Shown here: one piece after another, positions 1 to 12,029 of the stretch
Layout of the letters: every line of letters begins with the position of its first letter
Position numbering within the stretch: position 1 is the stretch's first letter
Source of the DNA: Ustilaginoidea virens
Taxonomy: Eukaryota > Ascomycota > Sordariomycetes > Hypocreales > Clavicipitaceae
Reading direction: 5' to 3'
NCBI RefSeq assembly: GCF_000687475.1
Contig: NC_057318.1
Coordinates: 3,658,001 to 3,722,000 of the forward strand
Length of the DNA: 64,000 nt
Notes under the pieces: generated by a model
What the model saw: the letters and a program-made list of their open reading frames with translations, nothing else
What the model was told of the DNA's origin: nothing
The model's database searches: none
Made by a program: the position numbers and the translations under genes

Positions 1-3000
1 CAGCCCTGAATTGACGCACATCCGTGATTTCCCGGGCCGCATCGACTGCCGACATCTCATCCGTCGGTCCGTTCACCACCTCATTGTTCGCGTCTTGGCT
101 GAGGCCCATCTCCTTGACTTGCAACACTATCTTCTCTACCTCGTCTGCAGGTACGTCATCAAGCTTCTCCAGATGGCTCCGAAGTAGGTCAACGCTTTGC
201 CTATTCTCTTGAGGTACGTTGGCGACGCCGCAGTTGGCCAAGAGCTTCAGGATCTTGCCGTCAAGGTCGCCTGCACCGCGGGCCTTGAGGTGAACCGAGA
301 TTCGAGCTCGACTAGGAGATGATGGGTTGAGGTAGGTGTGGTAGAATTCGACCATTTCGGCCTTGGTAAGAGCCTTGACGTGGGTAGCGTCCTGTTGGGC
401 TGTTCATCAAGTTAAAAAAAGTTAGCAAAGGGCGGCGCATGCTGTTTTTTCTTCGTCTGCTGATGCAACAGTTAAGGGAAAAGAGGATAGGGAAAGGGAG
501 GGAGGGAGGGAGGTGTGGTAGGCTGGAGGTTGCGTACCCTGTTCGAAGTCGTAATACTCGGTTGAAATTTGTGCCCAGTGTCTTCCGGACTCTTGATCAA
601 GATTTCGGAGTTTCTCGAGTCGCTTGATGACGAGACTTCGCTTATGGCCTTCAAAGTCGGTCTCGCTCATCTTTTCCAGCATCTTTCCAAACTGGACCAA
701 GAAAGCCTCAATACGTCTATCGAGGTATTCGGGTGTTTTTTCGCTCTGCACCAGGAAACGGAACCCGCATGTCCTGTCATAGATACGCATGCCAGAAAAC
801 ACAATGTAGCCAAGCTGCTCCTTGGTTCTTAGCTGGTCAAAGGCGGGTTCGTGAATCATCTGCTCGGCCAACATGGTCTTGACCCGTACTTGACGATCGC
901 CACGGCAACCTACGTAAAACCATGTCTCGACACAATGATTGACATTGGCTGGGTCCTTGAGATCCCTCTTGTAAACGAAATTGGATCCAGGGGGAAGGAT
1001 CAGCGATCGTATAATGGGCCATTGAGATTCAGGGAGCATGCGAGGCCGCAAGGTCGATTCCAGCAGGTCAGTAATCTTGAGCGCGTCGCTCCTGTACATG
1101 TTTCCGTGCACATAGACCTCCACGTACAACTGAGACAGCAATTGTCTACGGAAGAGTCGTACAGCCTCGGCGGTAACATTCGGAAGCTCTGCGGCAAGTT
1201 CCTCCACAATGTATTCGCGCTCGGCATTCAACCAGTTCGTGTAATGACCAACCTGCTGGTATGACGATTGCAGCTGCCAGTTTTGGTACCCACGTGTCAA
1301 ACGTTCCTTGAGAATTTCGAACCGGGCATCCTTGATGTCAAGATCTCTCATGGTAACAGCCACTTGCTCCAGCAAGACGGGAAGCTTATCGTTGTATCCA
1401 GATATGTCCAAAGACAATCCACGGCAATCCATTAACACGGAATACTGAAGGCCTGCTAGCTCGGCATCGTACGAGTACTCCTCCAGTGCATCCCGGACAA
1501 GTTCGGTGAAGAGCTTTGCCTTGACGCAGTTCTCCGCAGAGTCATAGACGATGGGGTTTATCAGGTTGACTATGACATTGGCCTTGGGCACCCAGAATGT
1601 GTCATCCTTCTTCCACCAGGTCCGCGCAGCTTGATCATTACGTAAAACTCGAGGGGCCAGGGCGGGTTGAGCAATGTCCTTCTTCTCAACCTCGAGTTTG
1701 TTGGGTATGAAGTTGTTCTTGTGGGGCAGATGTAGATCTGGGAGGCGCTTGTCCTTGGATAGGTTGACAGCCAGTTTCAGCTCGTCCATAAGATCTGCGG
1801 GAATCTTGTCATAGCTGTATTCAGTTCCGTACCACTTCTCCTTCTTGTCCCAGTGGCCCGGGAAATTGCGGGAGACAAGGGTCATCTTGAGGTTTTCCGG
1901 TCGCACCTTTTCCAACGCTTGTGCAATGGCGGCAGGGTCAAAGGATCGCAGACGGCCTTGCCCGCTGAGCAACCACTCGCGAGGGAGAGGTTTCTGCATG
2001 ACGGAGCTGGTCCTGCTTGTGAAGCGGCTGGCGGGCGTTTTTTGTCGGAATTTGAAGTCGACATCGGCCATGCCTTTTTGTTCTTCGAAGATCCACTCTT
2101 GCGGAGGTGATTCCCGCAGCATGGCAATATACTGGAAAAAGACCTTGGCAATTTCTGGATAGTGTTTCAGGCCCTAAACTTGTCATGGTTAGTGAAAGAT
2201 GTCGAATGCAAAGGACGGAGTTCTTGCAGAGACGTTACCTCTTCGGTCAACCTGATCTCGACATCCAACATGCCAGGGGTTCCGGGGCAAATCGCATACG
2301 CGCCCGCAGAGAGCCTGTTTGCCCAGCCCTTGCCCTTGAGATATGACATGATACTTCCGGGACCTTCGTGTCCGATGAGGTGGGTGACATATCTGCTTGG
2401 CTGCGACTCAAACAGAGCTTCCTCATCAATAAATGGGAAGATGAGGCCCAGTTCCCTCGTGTCCATGACGGGCTTTGCGAAGCACAGGGTGCCAAGATCG
2501 ATCTCTCGAAAGGGTTCTTCCTCAGTCCATCGATTGGGCGGCAATTTTTTGTTCTCGATGCTGGAAAACAGTTCCACCACCCACTTTTGTAGAACATCCA
2601 AGGGTTCGCGGCCAAGGACTACAAGCTTCATCCGGTTGGCGGAGTAGTGCTTGTCATGAAACTCTATGAATTTCTCGCGCACATTGACACCGTGCGACTC
2701 CGGTATAGTCTTCAAAACCTCGAGGTTACCGGTGGAAAAGTGGCAATACGGGTGGCTGGGGTTGGAAAGCGACTTTTCCAGCTGATGGAGGCGCCAACTG
2801 TCATTCTGCAGGTTTTTCTTGTTCTCGGAGTCAACAGCCATCAGCTCTCTGTCGAGAGTGCTGGAAAGAAACAGTGGCTCGATGAAGAATTGCGCAAAGC
2901 GATCGAGAGCTCCGTATAGGGGCGAAGGATTAGTATCTGAGGGATCTTGGTCGTCTTCTGGCTTGGCCGCGACTTCGAAGTAGTAGTTGGTAGACGTGGA

Positions 3001-3502
3001 GGCGGTATATGCGTTGGAGCTGCCAGAGTGGGCAGACAGGTATTGGCTGTACTCATTTTCAACCGGAAACTTTCTGGTGCCCATGAACAGAAGCTGTGGC
3101 AAAAACAGGGTTGATTGTTAGTTAAGTCTTTGTTAGTCGATGGCGACGGCGATGGCGATGGCGAATAGCTGAATGCGAGAACCCGGATGGCCACAGTTCA
3201 GCGTCCCGCCCTGCCCTGTTCGTTACCTCCTAACTTGCTTGGTACGGAGTACTTACGTGCTCCACGGCATGGGCCATGCCAGGCATGCCATCCTCATCGC
3301 TGAAATTGCCAACATTGACGTCCAGGGCAGCACTGGCTTTGTCGGTCTCGGGGTCGTGAACCAGCAAAGCCTCCAAATCGTTCTCCAGGCGTACAACACG
3401 GTAATCGCGATTGTCCAGCGAAGGCTTCTCCAGTTGGTCAGTCAACAGGACAACAGGGGCATGGCGACCGCTTGTCAGGTCCGAGGACTGTGCAGAAGGC
3501 AT
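1..3502 (-). CDS. STE23: Insulin-degrading enzyme / Ste23-type M16 metalloprotease (3' end cut by window edge)
   Basis: Zinc metalloprotease of family M16A, which degrades small peptides such as insulin and processes a-factor in yeast. Exons 3257..3502, 2239..3093, 538..2173 and <1..399 join in frame with GT-AG introns and give about 1045 residues. The inverted zinc motif HxxEH is seen as HAVEH (residues 78-82), with the first intron directly after the second His. The next exon opens LLFMGTRKFP and continues ENEYSQYLSAHSGSSNAYT, the family's signature block. The third zinc ligand is probably Glu172 in AVDSENKKNLQND. The middle and C-terminal M16 domains follow (WFYVGCRGDRQVR, EQLGYIVFSG). The last visible residues, ITDVRQF, lie about 30 residues from the usual family C-terminus, so only a short tail is missing. 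The start at 3502 is the first ATG of the open frame. Family assignment is very secure; the exact substrate is not. Confidence 0.95.
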
Positions 3503-5090
3503 GGTATGGTGATGATGTTTTACCGCGCCTCGCAGGATCGCGGGACAAGATTGGAAAGCACAGAGAGGGAGTCTGGTGTGTCAGGACGACAGGAAAAGGG
3601 TCGCTGCCGAGGATGGGAAGGGTGCAAGTAGGTGAGTTATGTACTTTTCGACCCGTTGACCCTTCCGGGTTTACATCCGCCGCCCGACGTGGTTCTGGTG
3701 GCGTTGGTGGTCTTTGTGGGGTCGAGATTCTGGCAGCCGACGTCGTCAGTGGGCGATGGTCTGTGCGACGGTGATGGGTCTGGCACTACTAACCACTTAA
3801 CTGCTAGGTTAGGTACCTAGGTTAATTGAACATGTACCTAGGTTAGGTAAGGTAGGTACTTTAGTTGACCTCCTACGGTTACCTCTGTAGTTGGTGGGGC
3901 TCTGGGAATAAACGTTAACGGTAAGTAATGCGACGAGACACTAGGTACCTACCTACCTACCTCCTACCTTAGGTAGGGTCTGGCGGCGACTTTGCGGGGA
4001 GTCTGGAATGATAATAGCAAGAGAAGCATGAAGAACTACTACCTTGGGTACCTACCTAGGTAGGTAGGTATGCTGCAAAGGGGCACCTGGGATGCTTCTA
4101 AGTTCTAGGCAGGTCATCTGCCAGAGGCAAGCCTCCAGGGGTAAAAAGATGCAGTTGGCTAGCCAAGATGTTGGTCGACCAACCGCGAGTGTCCGAGAGG
4201 GCGCAGGGCCACTTGTTGACGAGGGCGGCGATGCTGAGTCCCGACGTTCTTCAGGTGGCGCTTATTGTAAAAGATTGGCGAGATGGCTCAAGCGCGGACG
4301 CAGGTGCCGGCTGGTTGGTGTGAAAAAATGAAACCTCGAATGCAGGTCAAGGCTGGGAGCTCTGTACACCGACTCGAGCGTTGAGTGAGGCTCGAGACAT
4401 TGGGGCGACCGGAGTGGCGGAAGAAGGGCACTGGGTCTTTTTAAATCATTGCCGGGCAGACGACATCCGCTGAATTGCGGTGACCAGCAAACATTGACAC
4501 CCAGGAATGACCAACATCAGCCATGGCAAACAATGAAGCACGCGATTCGAAAGTGCTGCCGCCTTTCCAGCGTGAGCAATCGAAAGGGCTTGACCGACTT
4601 GCCCCGCGGCATTATCCTGCTACGTGCTTTGGAAGGCACCAGACTTTAGGTAAGGTACAGTGCATGTACCTACCTGATACCTACCTCCTGGTACCCTAAC
4701 CTCAGTCTACGGAGCGCGGAGTACCGCGGGAGTTGACGTCGGCGGGTTTCCCTCTTGTGCAACTGCACGTGGAGGTTGGTGATGGAAGGAGCAACTGTGA
4801 TGGATGTTGATCAGACGGGTCCAGTCCAGGCCAGGGTCGAGACGATGCATCTGGACAGCCCCTGGTGAACGAGTCGACGAGTAGTACTATCAAGGGGCGT
4901 GAATCTCCCCGAGTGGTGAAATTGGGCTTCTTCTCCCCGCATTGTTTGCTGGTTCTACTAATACTAAAAGCCACAATAAGTCTTTTCTACTCCGTAGGTA
5001 CCCCAGTTGCCTCTGTACTGCCCCTTGAGGGGTTGTCTTGCCCGCCGGCGTTGACTTGCCTTGATTTGCTGCTTCTGGAGAAGCCGACAG

Positions 5091-5128
5091 AAAACGACAG
5101 ACGACAGACGACAGACGACAGACGACCA
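5091..5128. repeat. Short tandem repeat, unit GACAGAC-like
   Basis: About five tandem copies of a 7-base unit (ACAGACG) in the gene-poor region. No coding context. Confidence 0.8.
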
Positions 5129-7784
5129 AAGTCGATAGTGTAGAAAAGGACCGCGGGACATTAAGCATGCACAATTGACGGGCATCCGAGGTCTCGGTAA
5201 GCTCCTGGTAGTCTCGAGAGTGCTTTCCGGTTAGTAAACGTTCATGCAGTCGGAATACAAGTTTAGCTTGAGTATTGCAATACGTCCTCCGTACCCTTCC
5301 CTGGCGGTGTTCTTGGTGGTCGCCGAGTGATGGATTGCATTCTCCCAGACATATTCACAGCGAGTGTCTAGTTGACTAACAGCCCGAACCAAGGCCAACT
5401 CTGAGTCGGCCTTGGAACAAGATCGATTCAGATCTCTCTCGCCTTGCCTTCACTGCTTGCTACACACTGAACGGTGCCCAGAGCCACATTACGTGAATAA
5501 AATAAAAGTTCCAAGGCTTCGTCACGGCAAGGGAAATATGACAACTCACCACTTGCTTTCTTCTCCCCCCTTCTCTCTCCACATTCTCCTCGGCCCCTTC
5601 TTCTTCGCATTTTATCTGTCCTTTGTAAAATGTATTCTGATTACCAGGCTGCAGCTCGATGTTGTTTCAATGCATGCAAGGTACTCCGTACCTTTATCCT
5701 TGAAGACCGGTAAAGCCCCTATTCCGTATTCGCCCCACGACAGCACACAGCCCCTGGCCGACAAGATTTTACATGGAGCCATACAGCCATAACGTCAAGA
5801 GTTGAAGATGATGGACGAGCAATGCAGGTTGCTCTTTGTGTCTGACGGGGTCCTGTGCTATATGAGGGAGCTAGCCGGGGAGGGGGGGTAGACGGGCTGG
5901 CCGCTTGACGATGCTGTGTGTGATTCCTCTCGCATTGAGGCCTTACCAGTCCTAAAGCGGTACCCTAGTACTCCATACCTGGAAGTGGTTATCCGACGCG
6001 ACGCGATACTGTACGTAACTCAGCAGGTGACAAAGATCCCGACCTCCGGTGTGGTTCGAACCTCGGACTTCGGAGCTGCTGGCTCCATGCCAACATACTC
6101 CGTACATGTGCCCGACTTGCAAGGCAGGCATGTCTGCCCCAGGCCGCTGGGGGGCAGGTTGCTGGATGAGGCGTCGTTCTCCCCGTTGCTCCCAAGGCCT
6201 TGGGGTGCCTTGTTCCAACAAATGCCCGGTCGAGGTTCTTGCAGTTGGCCATGCGAGGCGGAGTGGGCTGTGGGCTGCCCAAGGGGGCCCGTTAAACCCT
6301 GAACCTGTATCTCTACTACGCAGTAAATGCACTGTGAAGCCATCCAAACTTGCTGCTCATCCGGCTACGCGCCCTTGTTACCGCGGAGCCTCCGCATCTT
6401 CAGCTCCGCGGCCAATTAGACTTGATTGACCCATCTACGGGCAACTACATGCCTCTTTAGAGGGGTGTCAGTCGCTATAACCTCATATAACTTCTGTCTG
6501 AATGAATACATCCCAAGTCTACCTACCTGGTACGGAGTATTCCTCGGAGGGACCCTAGGTACTCCGTACCTCCTAACGAGTCCTAAGTGGATGTGCGGCG
6601 TGGTTCTTAGTACTCCGTACCCGTGCTCTTACCCCACCTGCTAGGGTGACTGCCTCCAAGACTCCCGAGACTTGAGCTTTGTCGACTTGCCCCTTCCTCC
6701 ACGGGGATTATTCCCGGTCTTTCCACAACGCGCTCAGAGATTCATCATCATCAAGTCTGAAGAATCAAAACTAAAGACTGCTTCGCAATAAAATAACAGC
6801 CCAGAGACGAAGGCTATTGCCCAGCTCGCTGGCTGTGCTGGCTGGATCCAACGAATCCAGGCCCCGCCCCCACCAAAAAAATTAAAAAAACAAATAAACA
6901 TGGACGGCGCATATGTATGCATTGCTCACCGCAAACTGGTCGAGTCGTTGACTCGCAAGATGACCTTGAAAACGTGGGTTGTTGCACCGGAACCACTTGC
7001 CCGGTTACATTGAAGCGAACTCATCTCCCTCATCTTTCACTTCACTTACCTAGGTACCTAGTGCGTGGACTGGTTGCTAACCGAAACCCCGTCCATTTCA
7101 TCCACGTCAAGGCAACCCCCAGCCCACCGACCCCGCGCAGAGACCAGGGTTGTGGAATTTCCCCTCCGACTCTTTTCTGGCAACCAAACCCCGAGTAACG
7201 AGTTTAAACCTCGAGTTTAGACAAACAGAAACCTTGTTTCTCGTCGTTGTCGTTGGTCGGCCCAACATGATTCTTTGCCCCCCCCCCCCCCTTTTCTCCC
7301 CACCCTTCCTCCCTCCCACAATATCAGCGTAAATATCGAGAGCAGCGCCAGCTCACCCTTCATGGTTCGTTCACCTTGGCTCCCAACATCTTGAATCACC
7401 AACGCCGATAACCCCAGCATTCTCAGAAGCCTCGAGATACGGACCTCGCCATTGAATGGTAATGGAAATTCAAACACGACTGATGACTTGATGGATGCCT
7501 TGGCCCCCCCTTGCACAGGTCAAACTTGCAAACCACTGGGGCTGAACAAGTCGGTGAAACAGAGTGACCGAGTCCTGAGCCGTCGCAACAGTCTTGCAAG
7601 CCCTGCGAATGCGTTTCCTGCATGCATGTGCTTCCTATCCGGACAACATGTGAAACTGGGTCGCCAAGCTGGTCTGTGTTCTCAGTTTGCACAATTGTGT
7701 CACGTCATCAAGGTGGTGCGGCTACGCCATCCTGCTCATGCGTTTGTAGAGCTGCCCTTTTCTTAGGGTACTCGAAGTTAAATG

Positions 7785-8620
7785 GAGTTGAGACTGAACA
7801 AAAAACTTCCCGGTCCTTTCCCCAATGTCTTGGCATCTTGTTCATCGAGTTTCACGTTGGGTTCCGAATCGGTGGCCATGTTAACCTGCAATAGTCTGCG
7901 TTGTGACCTCTTAGTCCTGACCAATAATACCCTGCGGACCTCAACAACGCCCCTTCCTCTGCCACCGGAGAAGAATCCGTCCTGCTTGATAAACCGAATG
8001 AAAATGGTAAACTTCTCATGGCGTCATGCATAGTCCTTGAGCGAAACAAAAACACCAATTTACTTCTGCTCCCAGCGGCTACTACGCGTCCCATTGCTCC
8101 CATCTTTGCCCAGGTTGACATCATCGGCTCCTCCCATGGCTTCGAAAAGAGCGTAACTGAACACCTGTTCCTCAAGAGCCCAGATACCAACATGGGACTG
8201 GGATGCATCAAAGTCCTTGACAGGCCCCAACAAGGTTCTACTGGAAAATGTGCTAGTCTGCGCAGTCTTGTGTGTTGAATCACTTTTGCCAAACGCAAAT
8301 CTACTAGTTTTCAACACTCTAATGCCGAGCAGTGTCAGAGCATAGCCCGTGGTTAGGCCACAAAGCTGTGGCAGACTGTGTGTCGTGACGAGCTTTCCCA
8401 TAAGTCGCATAGTCGACCACGTCTCTGTCGATACTGAATGTTGCGTTCGCCTGGGCTTGGAAAGGTTGGGTGTCAGCCACTCTCGTCGGCGGTATCAAGT
8501 ATTCAGAGGAGCTCTTGAGCATCACCCAGGACTCGGCCATCTTGGGCGGGAACATGCCGTCGCAATGATTCCTTTTTCACCTCTTCTAGGCGCTTCACCA
8601 TCGGCCTTGCCTGTCTGAGA
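7785..8620 (-). pseudogene. Possible decayed coding sequence, family unknown
   Basis: The minus strand holds three overlapping or abutting open frames that look protein-like but lie in different phases. One reads MFPPKMAESWVMLKSS (8319-8555). A second includes GPVKDFDASQSHVGIWALEE and ends after SRWEQK (8060-8410). A third contains FIRFIKQDGFFSGG and later NMATDSEPNVKLDEQDAKTL, ending at a stop near 7785. The shifts are too closely spaced to be explained by GT-AG introns. I cannot name the family; it may be a frameshifted relic or chance open frames. The call rests on amino-acid texture only, so confidence is low. Confidence 0.2.
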
Positions 8621-8989
8621 GACTTCCCTCAGACCCCATTAGGAGAATTTGCAGAAGTGGTCGACAGGCGGGCGCACTTCGTAACATCCAATCAAGGTGG
8701 CATGTTCAAATCAGGCTTTGTACGCAACCAATACTTGGGTAGATGCCCCACGACAGCACAGAGCACAATCCCATTGAGCCCCGCTAGCGTGCCCAACTAC
8801 CTAGAAGCAAGAGAGAGCCTTATACCTGACTGGAATTGGAATGGTCACTCGCAGCTTGGTCAATCGAAAGGCACCATATGAGGCTGTTCGACATCGACGG
8901 ACAGCCTATATAACGGGGATGACGGGATGCTATAAGGATCCGTGCTCCCGCGTCCTCTGTTTGGGGCCGCCAAAAGCTGGAAATCCATT

Positions 8990-9819
8990 TTAATGAGAGT
9001 TGTAACCTTTCGTTGCCTTTGCTCTGTAGCCTTGCGAGACAAACTGCCCACCGCCAGCAGCAGATATTGACGTCAGCTTATTCAAGCGAACTTCTTTCCG
9101 TTTGCGTTTGTCACGAAATTGCTTAGCTCTGACAGCGTTATTGTCATGTCTGGATTGCGACCGCGACTGATGAGATCGGTCGAAATTTCCTGCTGCATTC
9201 GTGCGATCACCGGGCGACCTGGCTTTGTACTTATCATTGGCACCTTCGTTTTCATCCGAAGAAGCTTGATCTGATTCGTCACTCGGCTTGGACTCGCCTC
9301 GGCCCTGCGTTTGATTTTCTATGTAAGCGGTGACTGGAAAAAATGGACAAAGAAATAAGAAACAGAAGATGAAAGAAAAATCGCGCTTGCTCAGAAACTT
9401 ACGCTCGTAACCTTCTTGGAAGGTTTGGTACAAGTCCTTCCCTTCGAGGGGTTGTCCTCGGTGACCTCGTCATCGATGTCGCCGTATCCTACGTACATGA
9501 TGTTCATAGATTGGGATGCTTTCTCGCCCGGCTGGCCCTCAAAAACAGCCTTTAGAGTCCACTGTGAATCAGTGGAGGAATGTTTTTGCAGCGCCGCTTG
9601 GCGAGCAGCTTCTTGGTCGTCCAACGCGGACTGTATTAAGGCATGGTCGATATTGGGGTTGATGCGACCTGGTGCCGGCGATCTGTCAAGTTTTCTCTTT
9701 TTTGAAGGAGCCTCCGAGTCAGGAGATGCCTTCGATGAAGCTGAGGCTGCTGCTCGTTGCATGAATTTCATGGTCAAGAGTCTTGACGAGATAGCCTTGG
9801 GCGTTTCCGGCGCCATCAT
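8990..9819 (-). CDS. MPP6: M-phase phosphoprotein 6 (Mpp6)-like nuclear exosome cofactor
   Basis: Predicted 243-residue basic, low-complexity protein. The N-terminal block ISSRLLTMKFMQRA (about residues 10-23) matches the conserved LLxMKFMQR motif of Mpp6, an RNA-binding protein that helps the nuclear exosome degrade and process RNA. A bipartite basic stretch (SKKRKLDR) suggests nuclear import. The C-terminal part carries RAKQFRDKRKRKEVRLNKLTSISAAGGG, a block I associate with fungal members. Best frame-consistent model: exon 1 9432..9819 and exon 2 8990..9333 (intron 98 bp). The consensus donor GTAAGT at 9402 gives a frame that stops at once with the nearest acceptor, so the weaker GTACCA donor is preferred; this junction is the least certain part. 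Start is the first of two adjacent ATGs. It is divergent from the complex I gene. Confidence 0.75.
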
Positions 9820-10255
9820 GTAGGTGAGATCTGGCGCTTCAGTAGTGGTTGATTCTGACGGTGAACAACAAACGGTGAGTAGACCTCGTCTTTTACTCTG
9901 TTCCTATTCGCTTTCGAGCTTCGGAAGATGGGGCGAGAAGGAGAAATAAGGATAAAATAAATGGAAGAGAAAAAGGAAGATGCAGCAGGGAGCAAAAAAG
10001 TCTGCAACGCTGGATAAGTCCTGGCGGAAGAGCAAAAAGAGGTACCCAATCCAAGGGGGGGTGTGGTGTGGGTGAATATACATAATGCTGTTCCTTGCAA
10101 GCTTCAGCACTCGGAAGAGAATTGTTCCGGATTGTTCTCCACCAAACCACCCATCATTCCCATCATTCCGGTTGAACTCCCAACTTCAACTTTGCGACTC
10201 CTTCAAGGATAATTGGTATCGAACCGTCAACTGGCCAATATCGATCCTGCGCACC
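9820..10255. promoter_or_regulatory. Divergent intergenic promoter region, Mpp6-like / NDUFS6
   Basis: A 436 bp gap separates the two divergent start codons, so it must hold both core promoters and 5' leaders. It contains pyrimidine-rich tracts on the minus strand, but no clear TATA box or recognisable operator. Confidence 0.5.
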
Positions 10256-10870
10256 ATGGCGTCTTGTCAATGGAGAATAGCCTGCAACCTGGCATGCCAG
10301 CTGCGAATCAGCCGACGGGCTCTCACTACAACCGCTCGTCGGCTCGAAGCGACCACCACAGCCACCTCCCGATCCGAAACCTCGCCTATCCTGCGCGAGG
10401 AGTTGCCGACCAAACCGGTCGAGCAGGCCCCCAACCGTGTCACTGTCTGGTCGCGGAGCCAAAACCCGCGATCACGGGCCATGACTGGGCCCCGATTTGA
10501 ACAGACCGACTTCGACCTGCAGGTTAGTGGACGCCGCCCAAAGAGCCAGCAACGACGAGACAATTAACCTCGACACAGCCCCAACCACTCGCGGCAATTG
10601 AGATGATTCACAAAGAGCCCGTACGGTGGACGCATGACCGCGTGGTGGCGTGCGATGGTGGAGGCGGCCCTGCCGGCCATCCTCGAATTTTCATCAACAC
10701 TGACAAGCCCGAAATTGCTACTTGCAACTACTGCGGCGTGCCCTACGTGAGTCATTTCTTTGAACCCGGGTTGAGACGCAGAATCCATCATCTAATGATA
10801 GGTAAAGGCGAATGAGCATCACCGAAAACATTTGGAATCGCTTCCCGAGACTTCGTATCCTCTCTCATGA
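10256..10870 (+). CDS. NDUFS6: NADH:ubiquinone oxidoreductase zinc-finger subunit (NDUFS6 type)
   Basis: Accessory subunit of mitochondrial respiratory complex I, needed for a late step of peripheral-arm assembly. Exons 10256..10522, 10579..10746 and 10802..10870 give 167 residues with phase-0 junctions. The first about 40 residues are rich in Arg, Ser, Thr and Ala (RRALTTTARRLEATTT), as expected of a mitochondrial presequence. The C-terminal zf-CHCC domain is clear: a Cys in VACDGGGG, a His in AGHPRIF and the CNYC pair supply C-H-C-C zinc ligands, followed by VKANEHHRKHLESLP encoded by the last exon. Introns are 56 and 55 bp with GTTAGT and GTGAGT donors. The assignment is secure from the zinc motif. 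The start is the first ATG giving the presequence; the frame stays open upstream without another good ATG context. Confidence 0.93.
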
Positions 10871-12029
10871 TTGAGCGTATATACGGGACATAAGAGTCAA
10901 ATCTAGGAATTAGAAGCAAGAAACGCGAGGTCGTGGACGAACTAGAAGGGAATTCCGGCAAACGCCGCCTCGATGACGCCTGAAAATGCGTTGATTGTCT
11001 ACCGATAAAGTTTCATGTCTTTATTTTATTTCTTTCGGCGGTTCTGCTTCGTGCTGGATGCTTCGGTGGGGGTTCGTTTCTCAAATGGCTTGCTCTGACG
11101 GTGCAGTAGAGCGTACATGTTCTCCCATGTTTCTTCTGCCAGCGTGGGTGTCTTTGTATTCAAGGTATGACGTGTACAAGTGTCGTGATTCCCAACCCAA
11201 GTCCGTTGCCGTTCCATATATCTTGGGACTCTGTAGGATCGACGTCATGGAATAGGATGCCACAAATTCGCTTTGAAATCTTTGGCCTTGGCTAATCTCA
11301 TGATTCAGCTACCATGTGACACGACATCTTCAATGCCTCGTAACCCATCGTGGCTAGGAGGTTATCACGGCTTCCGAGTTTCGTACAGGCAAGTCGGGAT
11401 TATTTGTCCTGCCCGTATTAGGCGGCGGCCGGGTTTATGGTTTTGCCAGCCTCGAAGTCGTTGCCAGTTATAGTCGCGTCTCTGCAACTCATGCAGCTTG
11501 AAGAGTGGCGATCTATTGTGATGAAGCTCTCTCTTCCGCAACCTGACTGGGCATCGCTGCGTACTGTAACAAATCAAAGTGTGGGGGAACTCGGCTCGTT
11601 TTTGGGTCTATTCATGCTGTGCGCGTCTCAGACGCAAGTCTAGTCCAATCCATGCCTTTCTGCCCGCCTTATTCATGTTGTTCGCCCCTTTGATGCTTGC
11701 TCTACAGATTGAATCAGTTGGGTGGCAGCACGGTGGTGTGGGAGGAAACGCCCTTTGCCATCCCAAGCCCCACCCAAGCAAGCCATCGTCATGCACATGC
11801 CATGCCATCCATCCACTTCTGGTTGCGAGGCAGAGCCACTCCAGAGCTCTCGATTGACAGAATGCCTCAACAGCCCTCTCGCGGCCCATCTCCAAACACA
11901 GCCATTGCTCTTTTGCTCCTGCTCTTCGTTGCCTTCTTCCCGGGCCTGTTCCACAGCATCTGGACTCTGCCGTTCCGACTCCTGCCCGTTTTCCGCTCAC
12001 CATCTCAAGGGTACACCGGCACAGGCAGG
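10871..12029. other. Intergenic, 1.16 kb
   Basis: Region between NDUFS6 and the YjbQ-family gene. The segment 11862-12029 is an in-frame upstream extension of the next gene (see there). No other coding signal, tRNA or repeat is seen. Confidence 0.5.

Larger units (their letters stand above)
3503..8989. other. Gene-poor region, 5.5 kb
   Basis: Intergenic stretch between the Ste23-type gene (its 5' side) and the 3' end of the Mpp6-like gene. It holds many TAGGTACCTA-like motifs (about 3800-4070 and 4650-4695), several TACGGAGTA/TACTCCGTA motifs (5682, 6094, 6530, 6557, 6607), a short GACAGAC tandem repeat (5091-5128) and a C homopolymer near 7278. ORFs here lie on both strands, are short, and match no family I know. 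A possible decayed coding sequence on the minus strand is listed separately. Confidence 0.6.

Noticed and set aside
6030..6095. Possible tRNA with GGTTCGAACC T-loop
   Set aside because: Flanking bases do not form a T stem on either strand, and no D or anticodon arm can be folded.
9391..9432. GTAAGT donor at 9402 for the Mpp6-like gene
   Set aside because: Better consensus, but joining to the only nearby acceptor puts the conserved second exon out of frame; GTACCA at 9431 keeps the frame.
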